Of a stretch of 46,789 nucleotides of DNA, positions 17,263 through 27,179 are shown one piece after another; positions within the stretch are counted from its first letter, which is position 1, and every line of letters starts with the position of its first letter. Under the pieces are notes generated by a model. That model was not told the origin of the DNA, did not search any database, and saw nothing but the letters and a program-made list of their open reading frames with translations. The position numbers were made by a program, and so were the translations under genes. Origin of the DNA: Acidobacteriaceae bacterium (lineage in GTDB: Bacteria > Acidobacteriota > Terriglobia > Terriglobales > Acidobacteriaceae); NCBI GenBank assembly GCA_025361625.1, contig JANYKL010000091.1, positions 1 to 46,789 of the forward strand. The letters are read 5' to 3'.

Positions 17263-20200
17263 TTATTCCAGGAGGAAAAGCGCGACGGGAAAGTCGGCGA
17301 GGGCTTCCGCCACTCTGATCTGACCGTCCACTTCCAAAACCTGGTCGGTCAGGACGTTGTGACATTTTGCTCGGCCATCATTCGGCAGGAGCACGTGAGT
17401 TTCTCCCCACACTTGCGGCGGTAGCGGCAGAAGATCGAAACCGAACGTATTTATGGCCTCAGCCACATTGGGCCGCGCATTGTGAGAATTCGCTCCAGAG
17501 GTTGATTTAAAGTTTGATGCAGTGCTCGATTCAGGTTTGGATTCAGAATTCGATTCATCGATCAGGCCGGCGACGAGGCGAGGGACGATGATCACGGCGG
17601 TAGCGTCTTTATACTTTCTCGCGAACGCAAGCACCTTGTCCGCCTTCGGGCCAGCTACGCCCAGCACTAAGTACTCTCCCTCGCGGAAAAGATCCGCGTG
17701 CTGCCGGCGGAAACATAGTGTCCTCGAGGTTAAGTGCAGCTTGATCCGGCCGTCTTCTGGAGTCTCCAGAAGCCGTCTCAGAACTTCAGAGTTCGAAGCG
17801 CCTGGCTGCGGAAGAGTTTCAAACGCTCGCTGTCGACACTCGTAATCGACGGGCCGGCGGTTGTCGGGATCGACCAGACTGAAATCCCAGATTTCGTTTC
17901 CCTGATAAATATCAGGCACTCCGGGGCAGGTTAATTTCAACAAAGTCTGCGAGAGACTATTCCACATTCCGAAGCGCGCCACCTGGCGCTGAAAGGGGAA
18001 AAAATTAGCGAGGAAACGATTCTTTGGTCCCGGCTCGATCAGCGCTTTCACGAACGAAGTGACAGCGTCTTCATAGTCAACGCTGCGATTGATCCAACTC
18101 GTATTGCTCTTGGCTTCGCGGATCGCTTTTAGCATGTAAGCTTCAATGCGGTGGCTAAAAGCCTTGAAATCTTCGCGAGGACTATTTTCGTCAAGAGCAA
18201 GCGGCCAAGCTCCAACGAGCGTCTGGTAAACAAGATATTCATCGTTCGGACGCGGCGCCGGGCGTCCGCTCAAACTGCGACGCAGACTGCGATTAATGCG
18301 ACGCCAGTCTCGCACGCGAAGACGCCACAATGCTGATAACTCCGAAAGAACATTGATACGGGCACGCACGTCTTCAGAGCGCTTCGAATCGTGGGTGCTG
18401 GTTGCGAGCATGGCGTGGGGCCAGGATGAAACGCGCCCACGATTCGCGGCGTGAAACTCGGAGACGGGAACTCCAAAGCGGTGTAGATCGCTGCCTACAT
18501 CGTTGAGAGAAACCAGCCGGTTGTAGCGGTAGAAGGCAGTGTCTTCGATGCCCTTCGCCATAACTGGACTAGTGAACTGCTGAAACTTCATGGCGAAGTC
18601 AATGACAGAACTCCTGTAAGTCGGGTTTTGCCCTTCCGCGATGCGGGTGAGAATCACATCGCCGATGAAATCAAAAATGCTGGTGTCGGCCGCTGGGCTG
18701 CGCCATTTGGCGGTGTCGACCGCCTTCTGTATGTAGCGGGCGTCGTACTCGGATAGTCCAGCCTCGCTGACATAAGTGCGATAAACCGGAAAGCTCGCGA
18801 CAATTTCGGTGAGCGCGTCGCGCAAGCTGTTGGTGGTGAAATCGCATGTCCGGCGGCGCGAGAGCGCGATGCGAGTCAGCATATTTGCCAGCACGTTGAG
18901 CTCGCTCACCAAAGCGACGCGGATAATGAGTTTGCGCGAGGTATAGGCCAATTCTTCGAAATCGATTTCATTGGCGATGAAGTTGCGATAGATGCGCTCC
19001 ATTCGCATGACCGCTGATGACTCGACGAAGAGTCCATTCACCAGGTTTGAAAAATCGTAGCCCGTCGTTCCATCCACGGCCCACTCCGGGGGTAGGCGTT
19101 CAGAGCCGGTGAGAATTTTTTCGATCAGCACCCAACGGAGAGTGCTTTCGTCGTTCGTTTTGGCTGATATTTCGGCTGATGTTTGAGTTTTTGTTTCGGC
19201 TGAAATCGACTTGACCGCCTCCGCGATGCCAGTACGCAGACGTTCAAAATATTGGACGGGGTTATAGAGGCCATCCGGATGATCGAGTCGTAATCCATCG
19301 ACCTTGCCCTCCGCAATCAGTCGAAGCACGAGCCTATGAGAGGCGTCGAACACTTCTTTTTTCTCGACCCGAATTCCGGCGAGGTCATTGATGTCGAAAA
19401 AGCGGCGATAGTTAATGTCGTCAGAGGCAACGCGCCAGTTCGCCAGCCGGAAGGCCTGGGCTTTGATAATTTCGTGCAGTTCTTCGAAGCTCGATGGATT
19501 TGCGGAATCGCCGTTGATCGATTGAATCGCGTAGTTGATGCAGTTTGCAATCTCGGGCGACCGTGCTGCGAGTTCTGACAAGCGGCGCTTGTGAATTTCT
19601 TTATCGCGATTTCTTTCGGCAATGCGCTCGCCCGTGGCTTCTTGCTGTAAGGGCAAGTGTCCGAAAGAGGTGATCAGGCTTTGCAATTCGAGTACGTCGG
19701 GGCTTGGCCCCCAGTTCTCTCCGTTCGCACTTTTAATTGCGTTCGCGCCCGCATCGCAGCGCTGCAAAATTCGCGGATACTCTTTCGGGTCGAGCGGGAA
19801 TCGATGCTCGTGAAAACTAATACCAAACTCGCCTCGTTCCTGGTTGAAATTTAGCTTCAAATCCCCGTTTTCAAGCACCACACCGTAATGATCATTCAGC
19901 ACCGGGACAAGAACTTTTCCGTGCAGCTCCTCTTTCAGCGGGTGCCAATCGATATCGAAGAATTCGGCATAGATCGAAGCTTGGCCGTTCTCGAGCACGT
20001 CCAGCCACCAGGAGTTATCGCTTCCCATAATGCCCATGTGGTTGGGCACGATATCCATGATCAAACCCATGCCGTGCCGGTGAAGGGCCGCGACGAAGAG
20101 ATTGAATTCCTCTTCGGTGCCAATCTCAGGATTGAACGAGCTGTGGTCTACGATGTCGTAACCGTGCATGCTTCCAGGCCGCGCCTTCAGGCATGGGGAC

Positions 20201-20325
20201 ACATAGCAGTGGCTGATCCCGATGTTGGAGAGGTAAGGAACGATCCCGGTCGCCTGAACAAAGGTGAAATCCTTATTCAGTTGCAGGCGATAAGTGGACA
20301 CCGGAATGCGGGAAGCGGCCTTCAT
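17263..20325 (-). CDS. treY: Maltooligosyl trehalose synthase
   Basis: TreY (GH13) rearranges the reducing-end alpha-1,4 bond of maltodextrins to alpha-1,1, giving maltooligosyl trehalose. The N-terminus STYRLQLNKDFTF and YVSPCLKARPGSMHGYDIVD are diagnostic. The catalytic triad appears as Asp in VDGLRLDHPDGL, Glu in LIEKILTGSERLP and Asp in STHDSKRSEDVRAR. At 1020 residues it is longer than many homologues; two Ser/Lys/Glu-rich inserts explain part of this (about residues 373-395 and 921-945). The start codon overlaps the treZ stop as ATGA, so translation is coupled. It is last in the glgX-treZ-treY operon. Confidence 0.96.
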   Translation of the reverse strand: MKAASRIPVSTYRLQLNKDFTFVQATGIVPYLSNIGISHCYVSPCLKARPGSMHGYDIVDHSSFNPEIGTEEEFNLFVAALHRHGMGLIMDIVPNHMGIMGSDNSWWLDVLENGQASIYAEFFDIDWHPLKEELHGKVLVPVLNDHYGVVLENGDLKLNFNQERGEFGISFHEHRFPLDPKEYPRILQRCDAGANAIKSANGENWGPSPDVLELQSLITSFGHLPLQQEATGERIAERNRDKEIHKRRLSELAARSPEIANCINYAIQSINGDSANPSSFEELHEIIKAQAFRLANWRVASDDINYRRFFDINDLAGIRVEKKEVFDASHRLVLRLIAEGKVDGLRLDHPDGLYNPVQYFERLRTGIAEAVKSISAETKTQTSAEISAKTNDESTLRWVLIEKILTGSERLPPEWAVDGTTGYDFSNLVNGLFVESSAVMRMERIYRNFIANEIDFEELAYTSRKLIIRVALVSELNVLANMLTRIALSRRRTCDFTTNSLRDALTEIVASFPVYRTYVSEAGLSEYDARYIQKAVDTAKWRSPAADTSIFDFIGDVILTRIAEGQNPTYRSSVIDFAMKFQQFTSPVMAKGIEDTAFYRYNRLVSLNDVGSDLHRFGVPVSEFHAANRGRVSSWPHAMLATSTHDSKRSEDVRARINVLSELSALWRLRVRDWRRINRSLRRSLSGRPAPRPNDEYLVYQTLVGAWPLALDENSPREDFKAFSHRIEAYMLKAIREAKSNTSWINRSVDYEDAVTSFVKALIEPGPKNRFLANFFPFQRQVARFGMWNSLSQTLLKLTCPGVPDIYQGNEIWDFSLVDPDNRRPVDYECRQRAFETLPQPGASNSEVLRRLLETPEDGRIKLHLTSRTLCFRRQHADLFREGEYLVLGVAGPKADKVLAFARKYKDATAVIIVPRLVAGLIDESNSESKPESSTASNFKSTSGANSHNARPNVAEAINTFGFDLLPLPPQVWGETHVLLPNDGRAKCHNVLTDQVLEVDGQIRVAEALADFPVALFLLE

Positions 20326-22250
20326 GACTCAAGAAACCATATCACCGACCAAGGTGGCAGTTCGCCCGACTGGAGCCAGTCATCTGTTGTCTGGAAGGTT
20401 TGATAAATAGGCGCGTGGGTCGGCAGTGCAAAGCCGGATATTGTTTTGGTCCCCATATTGGCCGCCACCGTCAGCCGCGCCCCGTTTGCAAATTTCCAGG
20501 AAGCGACGAGGCCGGAACTTCCGAGAATTCTATATTCAGCTTCCGGATTGCAACTCGACGAAAGAAGCGGAATGATTTTTTCGCGACGAAGCCTAAGAAG
20601 ATCACGATAGAAGCGGAGCCACGACTGGTTATTTTGCCGATCGAGCTCAGCCCAATTCAACCGTGACCTCGTAAACGTCGCCGCAGCGCTGGGGTCGGGG
20701 ATGCGTTCCCGGGCGGATGGGTCGGCAAAGGCTGAAAAGTGCGCAAATTCATTACGCCTTCCGGTCGTTACCGCCGCGGCAAGGTCTTTTTCAAAATCGC
20801 AGAAAAAGAGGAATGAAGTTTCCGCCGAAAATTCCTCGCCCATGAATAACATGGGCGGCGATGGAGCGATCAGCAGGACGGCGAGTGCAGCGCGAACGGC
20901 GTTTGTGTCTGCGATTTGCGTGATTCTTTCGCCAAAGGCCCGATTGCCAACCTGATCATGATTTTGCAGGAAGGAGACAAATGCTCCCGGGGGCAAATTT
21001 TTGGTGGACTCTCCCCTTACTGCGCCGTTTCTGTGAGGTGAAGCTTCACCTTGATATGCGAACCCTTCCGACAGGCAGCGCCCCAGTTGAGCGATCGGAG
21101 AGACAGCGTAATCCTTATAGTATCCGTCATCCTCGCCCGTAAGCAGCACGTGCAGCGCGTGGTGAATGTCGTCGTTCCACTGGGCGGTGTAGGCCTCTGG
21201 TTGGCACTGCTCTGTTACCTCGCTAGACAAACTCTCTGACGAACTCTCTTCTGATGATTTCGGGGCTGACCGACGGGGTTGCTTTTTCGTTTGGAGTGCG
21301 GCTGAATTGTCGTTTTCCCGGCGCAGATAACGCGACTTATTGCTGTCGTTTTCGAGGATCAGGTGAACGTGTCTCCTGGGACCGGTTGCGGCTCGTACTT
21401 TCTCCGAGATCTCCGTGAGAATGTCTGGTTTCGAGTTATCGGGGATCGCATGCACCGCGTCAAGACGAAGTCCATCGAAGTGATACTCAGTCAACCAGTA
21501 GATGGCGTTATTGATGAAGAAGTCGCGCACGGCACGGCTTTGCGGACCATCGAAGTTGATGCTGTCTCCCCAGGGAGTTTTGTGGCGAGCAGTGAAAAAT
21601 TGCTTTGCGTACAGGCCAATATAATTTCCTTCCGGGCCGAAGTGGTTGTAGACGACGTCGAGCAGCACCATGAGGCCACGCTCGTGGGCGCTCTGAACCA
21701 GCCGCTTCAAATCTTCAGGTCGACCATAGGTGCTGTCGGGAGCGAAGGGGAGAACTCCGTCATAGCCCCAGTTGCGACGGCCTGGAAAATCGGCAACCGG
21801 CATTAATTCAATCGCAGTCACGCCCAACTCGTTGAGGTAGTCGAGGCGTTCTTCTACTCCCGCGAAAGTTCCCTGCTCCGAAAATGTTCCGACGTGCAAC
21901 TCGTAGATGACGGCTTCTTCCCAAGGACGGCCGCGCCAGCTGTCATCGCGCCAGTCGAAGGACGCCGGGTTAATGATCTCGCTCGGCTCGTGCACATCGT
22001 TCGGCTGAAAGCGCGAGGCGGGGTCAGGAACCATCTGCCCGTTGTTAACACGAAAACTATATTGGTCACCGGCGGTCGCGGCGGTGATAAGTTCGAACCA
22101 TCCCTGCGTGGCTCGCTCAAGAGCAATAGTTTTTTGACGGGTCGGATCGTCAAGCGTATTCCTGAATACCAGGTCAACTTTGTCGGCGGCTGGAGCCCAC
22201 AGGGCGAAACGCACGTTTCCGTCGTCGCGGCACTCGGCGCCGAAGGGCAT
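20322..22250 (-). CDS. treZ: Maltooligosyl trehalose trehalohydrolase
   Basis: TreZ (GH13) releases trehalose from the TreY product. The N-terminal MPFGAE and APAADKVDLVF belong to the E-set domain, and the barrel has Asp in GLRLDAVHAI, Glu in HLILENDSNK and Asp in LQNHDQVGNR. From the ATG at 22250 it has 642 residues; a GTG at 22268 would add six residues but overlap glgX, while the ATG lies one base after the glgX stop. A polar insert (about residues 317-345, KSSEESSSESLSSE) enlarges one barrel loop relative to the family. The 3' end overlaps treY by four bases. Confidence 0.95.
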   Translation of the reverse strand: MPFGAECRDDGNVRFALWAPAADKVDLVFRNTLDDPTRQKTIALERATQGWFELITAATAGDQYSFRVNNGQMVPDPASRFQPNDVHEPSEIINPASFDWRDDSWRGRPWEEAVIYELHVGTFSEQGTFAGVEERLDYLNELGVTAIELMPVADFPGRRNWGYDGVLPFAPDSTYGRPEDLKRLVQSAHERGLMVLLDVVYNHFGPEGNYIGLYAKQFFTARHKTPWGDSINFDGPQSRAVRDFFINNAIYWLTEYHFDGLRLDAVHAIPDNSKPDILTEISEKVRAATGPRRHVHLILENDSNKSRYLRRENDNSAALQTKKQPRRSAPKSSEESSSESLSSEVTEQCQPEAYTAQWNDDIHHALHVLLTGEDDGYYKDYAVSPIAQLGRCLSEGFAYQGEASPHRNGAVRGESTKNLPPGAFVSFLQNHDQVGNRAFGERITQIADTNAVRAALAVLLIAPSPPMLFMGEEFSAETSFLFFCDFEKDLAAAVTTGRRNEFAHFSAFADPSARERIPDPSAAATFTRSRLNWAELDRQNNQSWLRFYRDLLRLRREKIIPLLSSSCNPEAEYRILGSSGLVASWKFANGARLTVAANMGTKTISGFALPTHAPIYQTFQTTDDWLQSGELPPWSVIWFLES

Positions 22251-22251
22251 G

Positions 22252-24453
22252 TTATGACGCCGCTTCACTCGACACTTCCCCGTTTAGATTTTCTTCTCTG
22301 TTTGCTGACTCTTTCTTCCCGTTCTTGCGACGCTCCATCAGCACCACCATCGAGCGACCCTGCAAAGGATAAGTCTGCCCTGGGTCGTACGTTTTTCCGG
22401 GGCGCAGCCCGTTATCGACTGAGGTATCCATCCATGCAATCCATCGCCCGACGGGCTGGAACGCCGGAAGTTTGAAGGGCACGTCTTCGTGATAGGCGTT
22501 CAAAAGCAAAAGAAAATTTTCGTCACTCAACTTCTTTCCGCGCTCATCGGTTTCGTCAAGACCCTGACCGGACAAGAACATGCCGAGGCAATGGAACGAC
22601 GGATCGCGCCACTCGTCTTCGGTCATCTCGTTGCCACTCGCATTCAGCCAGAGGACGTCTTTTACGGTGGCACCTTTAATCGGACGGCCCTGAAAGAAAT
22701 GGCGCCGACGGAAGATGGGATGCCGGCGACGGAGGTGAATGATGCGCTGCACGAACGCCATCAGGTCTCGATCCTGAAACTCAAGGCTCCAATTGATCCA
22801 TGTGGTCGGATTGTCCTGGCAATAGGCGTTGTTGTTTCCGTTTTGCGTCTGTCCAACAGGATCGCCGGCATAGATCATCGGGATTCCCTGGGAAAGAATT
22901 AAAGTCGCAAGCATGTTCCGTTTTTGTTTCGCGCGCAGCGCTTTTATCTCGGTGTTTTCAGTGGCACCCTCCACTCCGCAATTCCAACTCAGATTGTTAT
23001 CGGTGCCGTCGCGGTTGTGTTCGCCGTTCGCATCATTGTGCTTGTAGTTGTAGCTGACGAGGTCGGTGAGGGTGAAGCCGTCGTGCGCGGTTACGAAATT
23101 TACGCTTGCATAAGGGCGGCGTCCGCTATGCGCGTACAAGTCGCTCGATCCGGTCAGTCGATACGCGAGGTCGCCAACGACGCCATCATCGCCCTTCCAA
23201 TAAGAGCGCACAGTATCGCGATAGCGGTCGTTCCACTCCGCCCAACCGACTGGGAAATTGCCGACCTGATAGCCGCCTTCGCCAAGGTCCCAAGGCTCAG
23301 CGATCAGCTTGACCTGCGATAGCACTGGATCCTGGTGGATGATGTCGAGAAATGCTCCAAGGCGATTCACTTCGTGCAGCTCGCGGGCCAGGGTGGCGGC
23401 AAGATCGAAGCGGAAACCGTCTACGTGCATCTCGAGCACCCAATAGCGCAGGCTATCCATGATCAACTGAAGAACGCGCGGGTGCCGGACGTTCAGGGCG
23501 TTGCCGGTGCCGGTGTAATCCATGTAGTAGCGCGGATTGTCACCGATCAACCGGTAATACGTGCTGTTGTCGATTCCCTTGAAAGAAAGCGTCGGGCCGA
23601 GATGATTTCCTTCGGCCGTGTGGTTGTAGACGACGTCGAGAATGACTTCGAGACCGGCAGAGTGCAGGGTCTTTACCATCGTCTTGAATTCGCGGATCGA
23701 GTTCGTCGAAAGATACCGCGGCTCGAGTGCGAAAAATCCGATGGAGTTGTAGCCCCAATAATTGCGCAGCCCACGTTCCACCAACTGGCGATCATCGATA
23801 AAACTATGCACTGGCATGAGCTCGATCGCAGTGACGCCCAGTCGCGTCAAGTACTCAATCACGGGCGCAGTTGCGAGGCCGGCGTACGTTCCGCGCAATC
23901 GCGCTGGAACATCGGGGTGACACATGGTGAAGCCTTTAACGTGCAGCTCGTAGATGAGTGTCTCGTGCCAGGGAATATTCGGTGGCGCGTCCGCTCCCCA
24001 GGTAAAAGCAGAGTCGATCACCTTGTTCTTCGGCATTCCAGCCGCGTTGTCGCGGCGGTCGAAGGAGAGATCCTCCTGCTTGCTGCCGACGCGATATCCG
24101 AAATGCGAATCGTTCCAGTTCAGCGTTCCCTGGATCTGCTTGCCATAGGGGTCAAGAAGAAGCTTGTGGTGATTGAAGCGATGGCCCTGCTCGGGAGCGT
24201 AGGGGCCGTAGACGCGGTATCCATAGAGCTGCCCGGGACGGCCTTCGGGAAGGTAGCCGTGCCAGACCATGTCCGTATGCTCAGGCAGAGCAATGCGCTG
24301 CGTCTCGCGCTTGCCCGACAGGTCGAAAAGGCAGAGCTCTACTTTTTCTGCATGTTCAGAATAGAGGGCAAAGTTCACGCCCTCGCCATCCCACATAGCT
24401 CCGAGGGGATAAGGTCGGCCTGGCCAGACAATAGGTTGAGCTTGATCTGCCAT
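22252..24453 (-). CDS. glgX: Glycogen debranching enzyme
   Basis: GlgX (GH13) hydrolyses alpha-1,6 branches of phosphorylase-trimmed glycogen, releasing maltodextrins. The 733-residue protein has CBM48-like start [20 protein letters not shown], catalytic Asp in [12 protein letters not shown], Glu in [15 protein letters not shown] and Asp in [12 protein letters not shown]. It is first in an operon with treZ (one-base gap) and treY, so its products feed directly to trehalose synthesis, a common response to osmotic or drying stress. No Shine-Dalgarno sequence is visible; a TAAAAT lies five bases before the ATG, so a leaderless or very short-leader message is possible. An inverted pair CTACAG/CTGTAG (24553-24580) lies in the 215-base upstream region. 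Confidence 0.96.
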   Translation of the reverse strand: MADQAQPIVWPGRPYPLGAMWDGEGVNFALYSEHAEKVELCLFDLSGKRETQRIALPEHTDMVWHGYLPEGRPGQLYGYRVYGPYAPEQGHRFNHHKLLLDPYGKQIQGTLNWNDSHFGYRVGSKQEDLSFDRRDNAAGMPKNKVIDSAFTWGADAPPNIPWHETLIYELHVKGFTMCHPDVPARLRGTYAGLATAPVIEYLTRLGVTAIELMPVHSFIDDRQLVERGLRNYWGYNSIGFFALEPRYLSTNSIREFKTMVKTLHSAGLEVILDVVYNHTAEGNHLGPTLSFKGIDNSTYYRLIGDNPRYYMDYTGTGNALNVRHPRVLQLIMDSLRYWVLEMHVDGFRFDLAATLARELHEVNRLGAFLDIIHQDPVLSQVKLIAEPWDLGEGGYQVGNFPVGWAEWNDRYRDTVRSYWKGDDGVVGDLAYRLTGSSDLYAHSGRRPYASVNFVTAHDGFTLTDLVSYNYKHNDANGEHNRDGTDNNLSWNCGVEGATENTEIKALRAKQKRNMLATLILSQGIPMIYAGDPVGQTQNGNNNAYCQDNPTTWINWSLEFQDRDLMAFVQRIIHLRRRHPIFRRRHFFQGRPIKGATVKDVLWLNASGNEMTEDEWRDPSFHCLGMFLSGQGLDETDERGKKLSDENFLLLLNAYHEDVPFKLPAFQPVGRWIAWMDTSVDNGLRPGKTYDPGQTYPLQGRSMVVLMERRKNGKKESANREENLNGEVSSEAAS

Positions 24454-24668
24454 CTACTATTTTAAATCCCCAAACTGTGCTGAAGAAAGACTCTATCAAG
24501 AGGCGCGAGCCGAACCCTAACGTGGTATCCGACACAAAAACGTGGCGCCCAGCTACAGACGTTACGGATGAAGACTGTAGATCGGATATACGGGTATGCC
24601 TGTAGTAGAAGAGGAATCTACTCTTACCGGAACAATCCTTAAGCAAGGGGCCCGCGCAAGGAGTCTTC

Positions 24669-26027
24669 TTATGCCGTCAGCGAACCGATGCTGTCTAGTA
24701 TTTCTTGCGCGGCGCGATGGCCGCTCGCGATGGCTCCGTGGACGGTGCCGTTATGGCCTGTGATATCGGTGGCCTCTCCTGCGAAAAAGAGTGTGCCGTC
24801 AAGTGGCGCTCCAAGTTCCTTTTGTGCGCCGGTTGATCCGACCGCCCCATAGCTGTAGGCTCCGAGGCAAAATAAATCGCTCTGCCAATCGTGAAAGTAG
24901 GCTGCCTCCATGAGATCCGATAGTTGCGACTTAGGAAGACTCAACAACTTTGCCAACGTTTCCAGCGCTCTTTCGACTACCGAGGGTCTGTTCTGACCTT
25001 GCAGTTTCTCAGAGCAGTCGTCCGGGGCCCATCCGGTGATGATGGGTAAGTTCTCGGGCATCGCGGTCCACCAGGTAGGAAAGAATTCGTCGTCGGAAAA
25101 AATAAATTTCATGTCGGCAAGTGTCTTTTTACTTCCTGCCGGAGACATGTCTTCCCAAAAGCGTCGGCGAAAGCGCACGACGACACGGGTCACTTTGCCC
25201 ATGACCAGCGTCTCCAGGGCAGTTGACTTGTACGCTGCTAATGAAGGAACGAAAGGTACAGCCCCTTCTGTTTCGGCAGAAGCTTGCAGCACCCCGAGCG
25301 GTAGCGTGACGAGCACGCGGGCTGCAATGAAGTGCAGCGCATTTTCTTCCCTGCGAGCGTGGACGCGGACCTCTCCCGGCTTCCAATGGACGGAGCGAAC
25401 CACGGTCTGGGTCCGGATCTCAATGTTCGCTTCGCTGAGTTGCGAGCGAAAAATTTCCAGCAAATCTTCATATCCGTTCCTGGAACGGAAGGCGCGATCG
25501 CCTTGTATCTCCTCTTCGGCCTTCATGCCTTCGACAAGCCAGTGCACTCCGACGCGATCAGGGTCGGCGGCGTTGAAGCCCCGCACATAGGCGAGCGCGT
25601 GTTTTTTCGCCTCTGAAAAGTTTGGGCTGGATTTCGAATCCGGAAATGTGCGGCGCAAGTACTGCAAAAAAGATTCGTCCGGCGAACTGGCGTCCATTTT
25701 TTTTAGAATTTCATCGACGTCCGAAAAGAAGTCGCAAGGAATGAGGGCACCATTTCTGAAGCACCACGGCGTGCCCTCTACTTCTTTGATATCAATTTTT
25801 TTGGCTTCTAAGGGCTCCCAGATTTCCGGCGGCAAGCCGTGAACAAATTCCGCGCCCAGAGCGATCGGTTGTGGGAAGCTGGGATCGTGCTGCATGAGAA
25901 TGCGTCCGCCGATCCGGTCGCGGGCCTCAAGAAGAGTTACCGACAGGCCGGCGTTGGCTAAACGCACCGCAGCAGAAATCCCCGCCGCGCCCGCTCCGAT
26001 CACGATCACCTTCTGTTTTTCAGACAT
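24669..26027 (-). CDS. FAD-dependent amine oxidase family protein
   Basis: 452 residues of the flavin monoamine/polyamine oxidase family. The dinucleotide-binding loop VIGAGAAGISAAVRLANAG is at residues 9-27, followed by LLEARDRIGGRI, and the C-terminal FAD motif LFFAGEATDITGHNGTVHGA is intact. It lacks a signal peptide, so it is cytosolic. It should oxidise an amine or a related compound to an imine with FAD and oxygen; the substrate is unknown. The start codon comes right after the T run of a terminator hairpin, with no visible ribosome site, which is unusual (see 26028-26055). Confidence 0.9.
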   Translation of the reverse strand: MSEKQKVIVIGAGAAGISAAVRLANAGLSVTLLEARDRIGGRILMQHDPSFPQPIALGAEFVHGLPPEIWEPLEAKKIDIKEVEGTPWCFRNGALIPCDFFSDVDEILKKMDASSPDESFLQYLRRTFPDSKSSPNFSEAKKHALAYVRGFNAADPDRVGVHWLVEGMKAEEEIQGDRAFRSRNGYEDLLEIFRSQLSEANIEIRTQTVVRSVHWKPGEVRVHARREENALHFIAARVLVTLPLGVLQASAETEGAVPFVPSLAAYKSTALETLVMGKVTRVVVRFRRRFWEDMSPAGSKKTLADMKFIFSDDEFFPTWWTAMPENLPIITGWAPDDCSEKLQGQNRPSVVERALETLAKLLSLPKSQLSDLMEAAYFHDWQSDLFCLGAYSYGAVGSTGAQKELGAPLDGTLFFAGEATDITGHNGTVHGAIASGHRAAQEILDSIGSLTA

Positions 26028-26055
26028 AAAGAAACCGGCGGCAAATGCCGCCGGT
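26028..26055 (-). terminator. Hairpin terminator after the beta-barrel gene, abutting the next start codon
   Basis: A ten-bp perfect stem ACCGGCGGCA/TGCCGCCGGT (26034-26043 with 26046-26055) is followed on the minus strand by TTTCTTT and then directly by the ATG of the amine oxidase gene (26027). It most likely ends the outer-membrane gene message, but it could also act as a leader hairpin over the oxidase start. Confidence 0.65.
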
Positions 26056-26067
26056 CTTTTGATGCAG

Positions 26068-26091
26068 ACGCGTTATGCAACGCGTTATGCA
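26068..26091. repeat. Tandem 12-mer, two perfect copies
   Basis: ACGCGTTATGCA is repeated twice without a gap, between the outer-membrane gene stop and the hairpin. It is a local duplication with no evident function. Confidence 0.7.
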
Positions 26092-26113
26092 ATGTGACGC
26101 AGTGAATTATCTA

Positions 26114-26719
26114 CTAGAAGCGAAACTGCGGTCCGAACGTGACTCTTAGGTTATTGTGTGCGCCATTATCGAAGTAAACTTGGTCGCCAGCTTCGAGACG
26201 TATGCCGATCGGACCAGCGAAGGCTTCGACGCCCGCGGCCGGGTACACCGCGAGAACCGTCTTGCCGCGATCTAAGCCAATCGCACCAGAGAAGCCGGTT
26301 GACGCTCCGCGGTTATCGACCGTGAAATTGTCAAAGCCGACTTTACCCGTCACAAAGAACCGGACAGGCCCCGATCCTGTTTGGAATTTTGGTCCAAAGA
26401 GACCATGCAGCGTCCGCAAGCTGGAAGTCAAAGTGTTCGAGCCGCAGTTGACGGTATCGCTGGTCGTGCAAACCGTGAAGTTGCGCTTGAAGTCGTAGGC
26501 CATTTCGGCTTCGAGTTGCACATTGCGGTTGACGTTGAAACCGGCGCGAGCTCCGAGGCCCAGAAAATTTTTGACCGGCTCGCTTGCGCCAAATCTGAAG
26601 TAGTCAGCGAATACGCCGACCTCAACGTGATCAGAATGGTCGGACATTCCCTGTGCCATCACAACGGGCGCCGCGGCAAAAAATAGCGCAGTCACCATTA
26701 AACCGAGACAACGTTTCAT
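26114..26719 (-). CDS. Outer-membrane beta-barrel protein
   Basis: 201 residues from the ATG at 26719, which has AGGGAG nine bases upstream; the frame extends to 26776 without further support. The signal peptide MKRCLGLMVTALFFAAAPVV ends near MAQG. The mature part alternates hydrophobic and polar residues and ends in FGPQFRF, with the C-terminal aromatic residue needed for barrel insertion; it resembles OmpA-like eight-stranded barrels (GVFADYFRFG, LGLGARAGFNVNRNVQLE). Two Cys in the loop after NFTVC may form a disulfide. Role unknown; no OmpA-type peptidoglycan-binding domain. Confidence 0.85.
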   Translation of the reverse strand: MKRCLGLMVTALFFAAAPVVMAQGMSDHSDHVEVGVFADYFRFGASEPVKNFLGLGARAGFNVNRNVQLEAEMAYDFKRNFTVCTTSDTVNCGSNTLTSSLRTLHGLFGPKFQTGSGPVRFFVTGKVGFDNFTVDNRGASTGFSGAIGLDRGKTVLAVYPAAGVEAFAGPIGIRLEAGDQVYFDNGAHNNLRVTFGPQFRF

Positions 26720-27179
26720 ACAATTTTTCTCCCTTAAAATTGGTATCAATCGCCTCCAGGTCACGGTGTGCGTCAACGCTGACTAGGTAGGTTTGTCAAT
26801 GAGATGTGACGGCAGGTCGGTTGGTTGGCTCCTCATCTCAGGCATGTCAGAAAACAGAGAACACCTTTAAATACACTAACTTAAACGCAGCAATGTAAGC
26901 GTTGGTTGAGACAACCCGCGAGGTCGCCCGCCGTGCCAGCGTCGTCAAGGCTTGCTGTGAAAACGGCCCATGTTTCTGTGAACTGCATGATTAGAAACAG
27001 CGAAGTCGTCGCAAAGTTGCGCAGACGCGCGGGAGATTTTTGGCGATCGATTCCGGAAATTATTGATCAAAAAAGGTTTTGGTCGCAATATACCTGAACA
27101 ATTTTCGATGAAAAGCAGTCGAAGTGTTTTACTAAAAACACCTTCAGGTGCGACGCCGTACAGATCTAGAAAATAGAGT
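26720..27179. other. Intergenic region without a gene
   Basis: About 460 bases. AT-rich for the window around 26850-26900 and 27045-27110. It must contain the promoter of the outer-membrane gene (leftward). A weak plus-strand frame (26906-27097, TTG start) has no ribosome site and no recognisable protein. A small hairpin lies at 27122-27144. Confidence 0.5.
27122..27144 (-). terminator. Possible terminator after the NCS2 permease gene
   Basis: AAGTGTTTT and AAAACACCTT pair around ACTA with one bulged base, 36 bases past the permease stop. The stem is AT-rich and the following sequence is not a clean T run, so the call is weak. Confidence 0.3.

Noticed and set aside
22251-22268. GTG start of treZ six codons upstream
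   Set aside because: It overlaps glgX; the ATG at 22250 leads directly into the conserved MPFGAE start and lies one base after the glgX stop.
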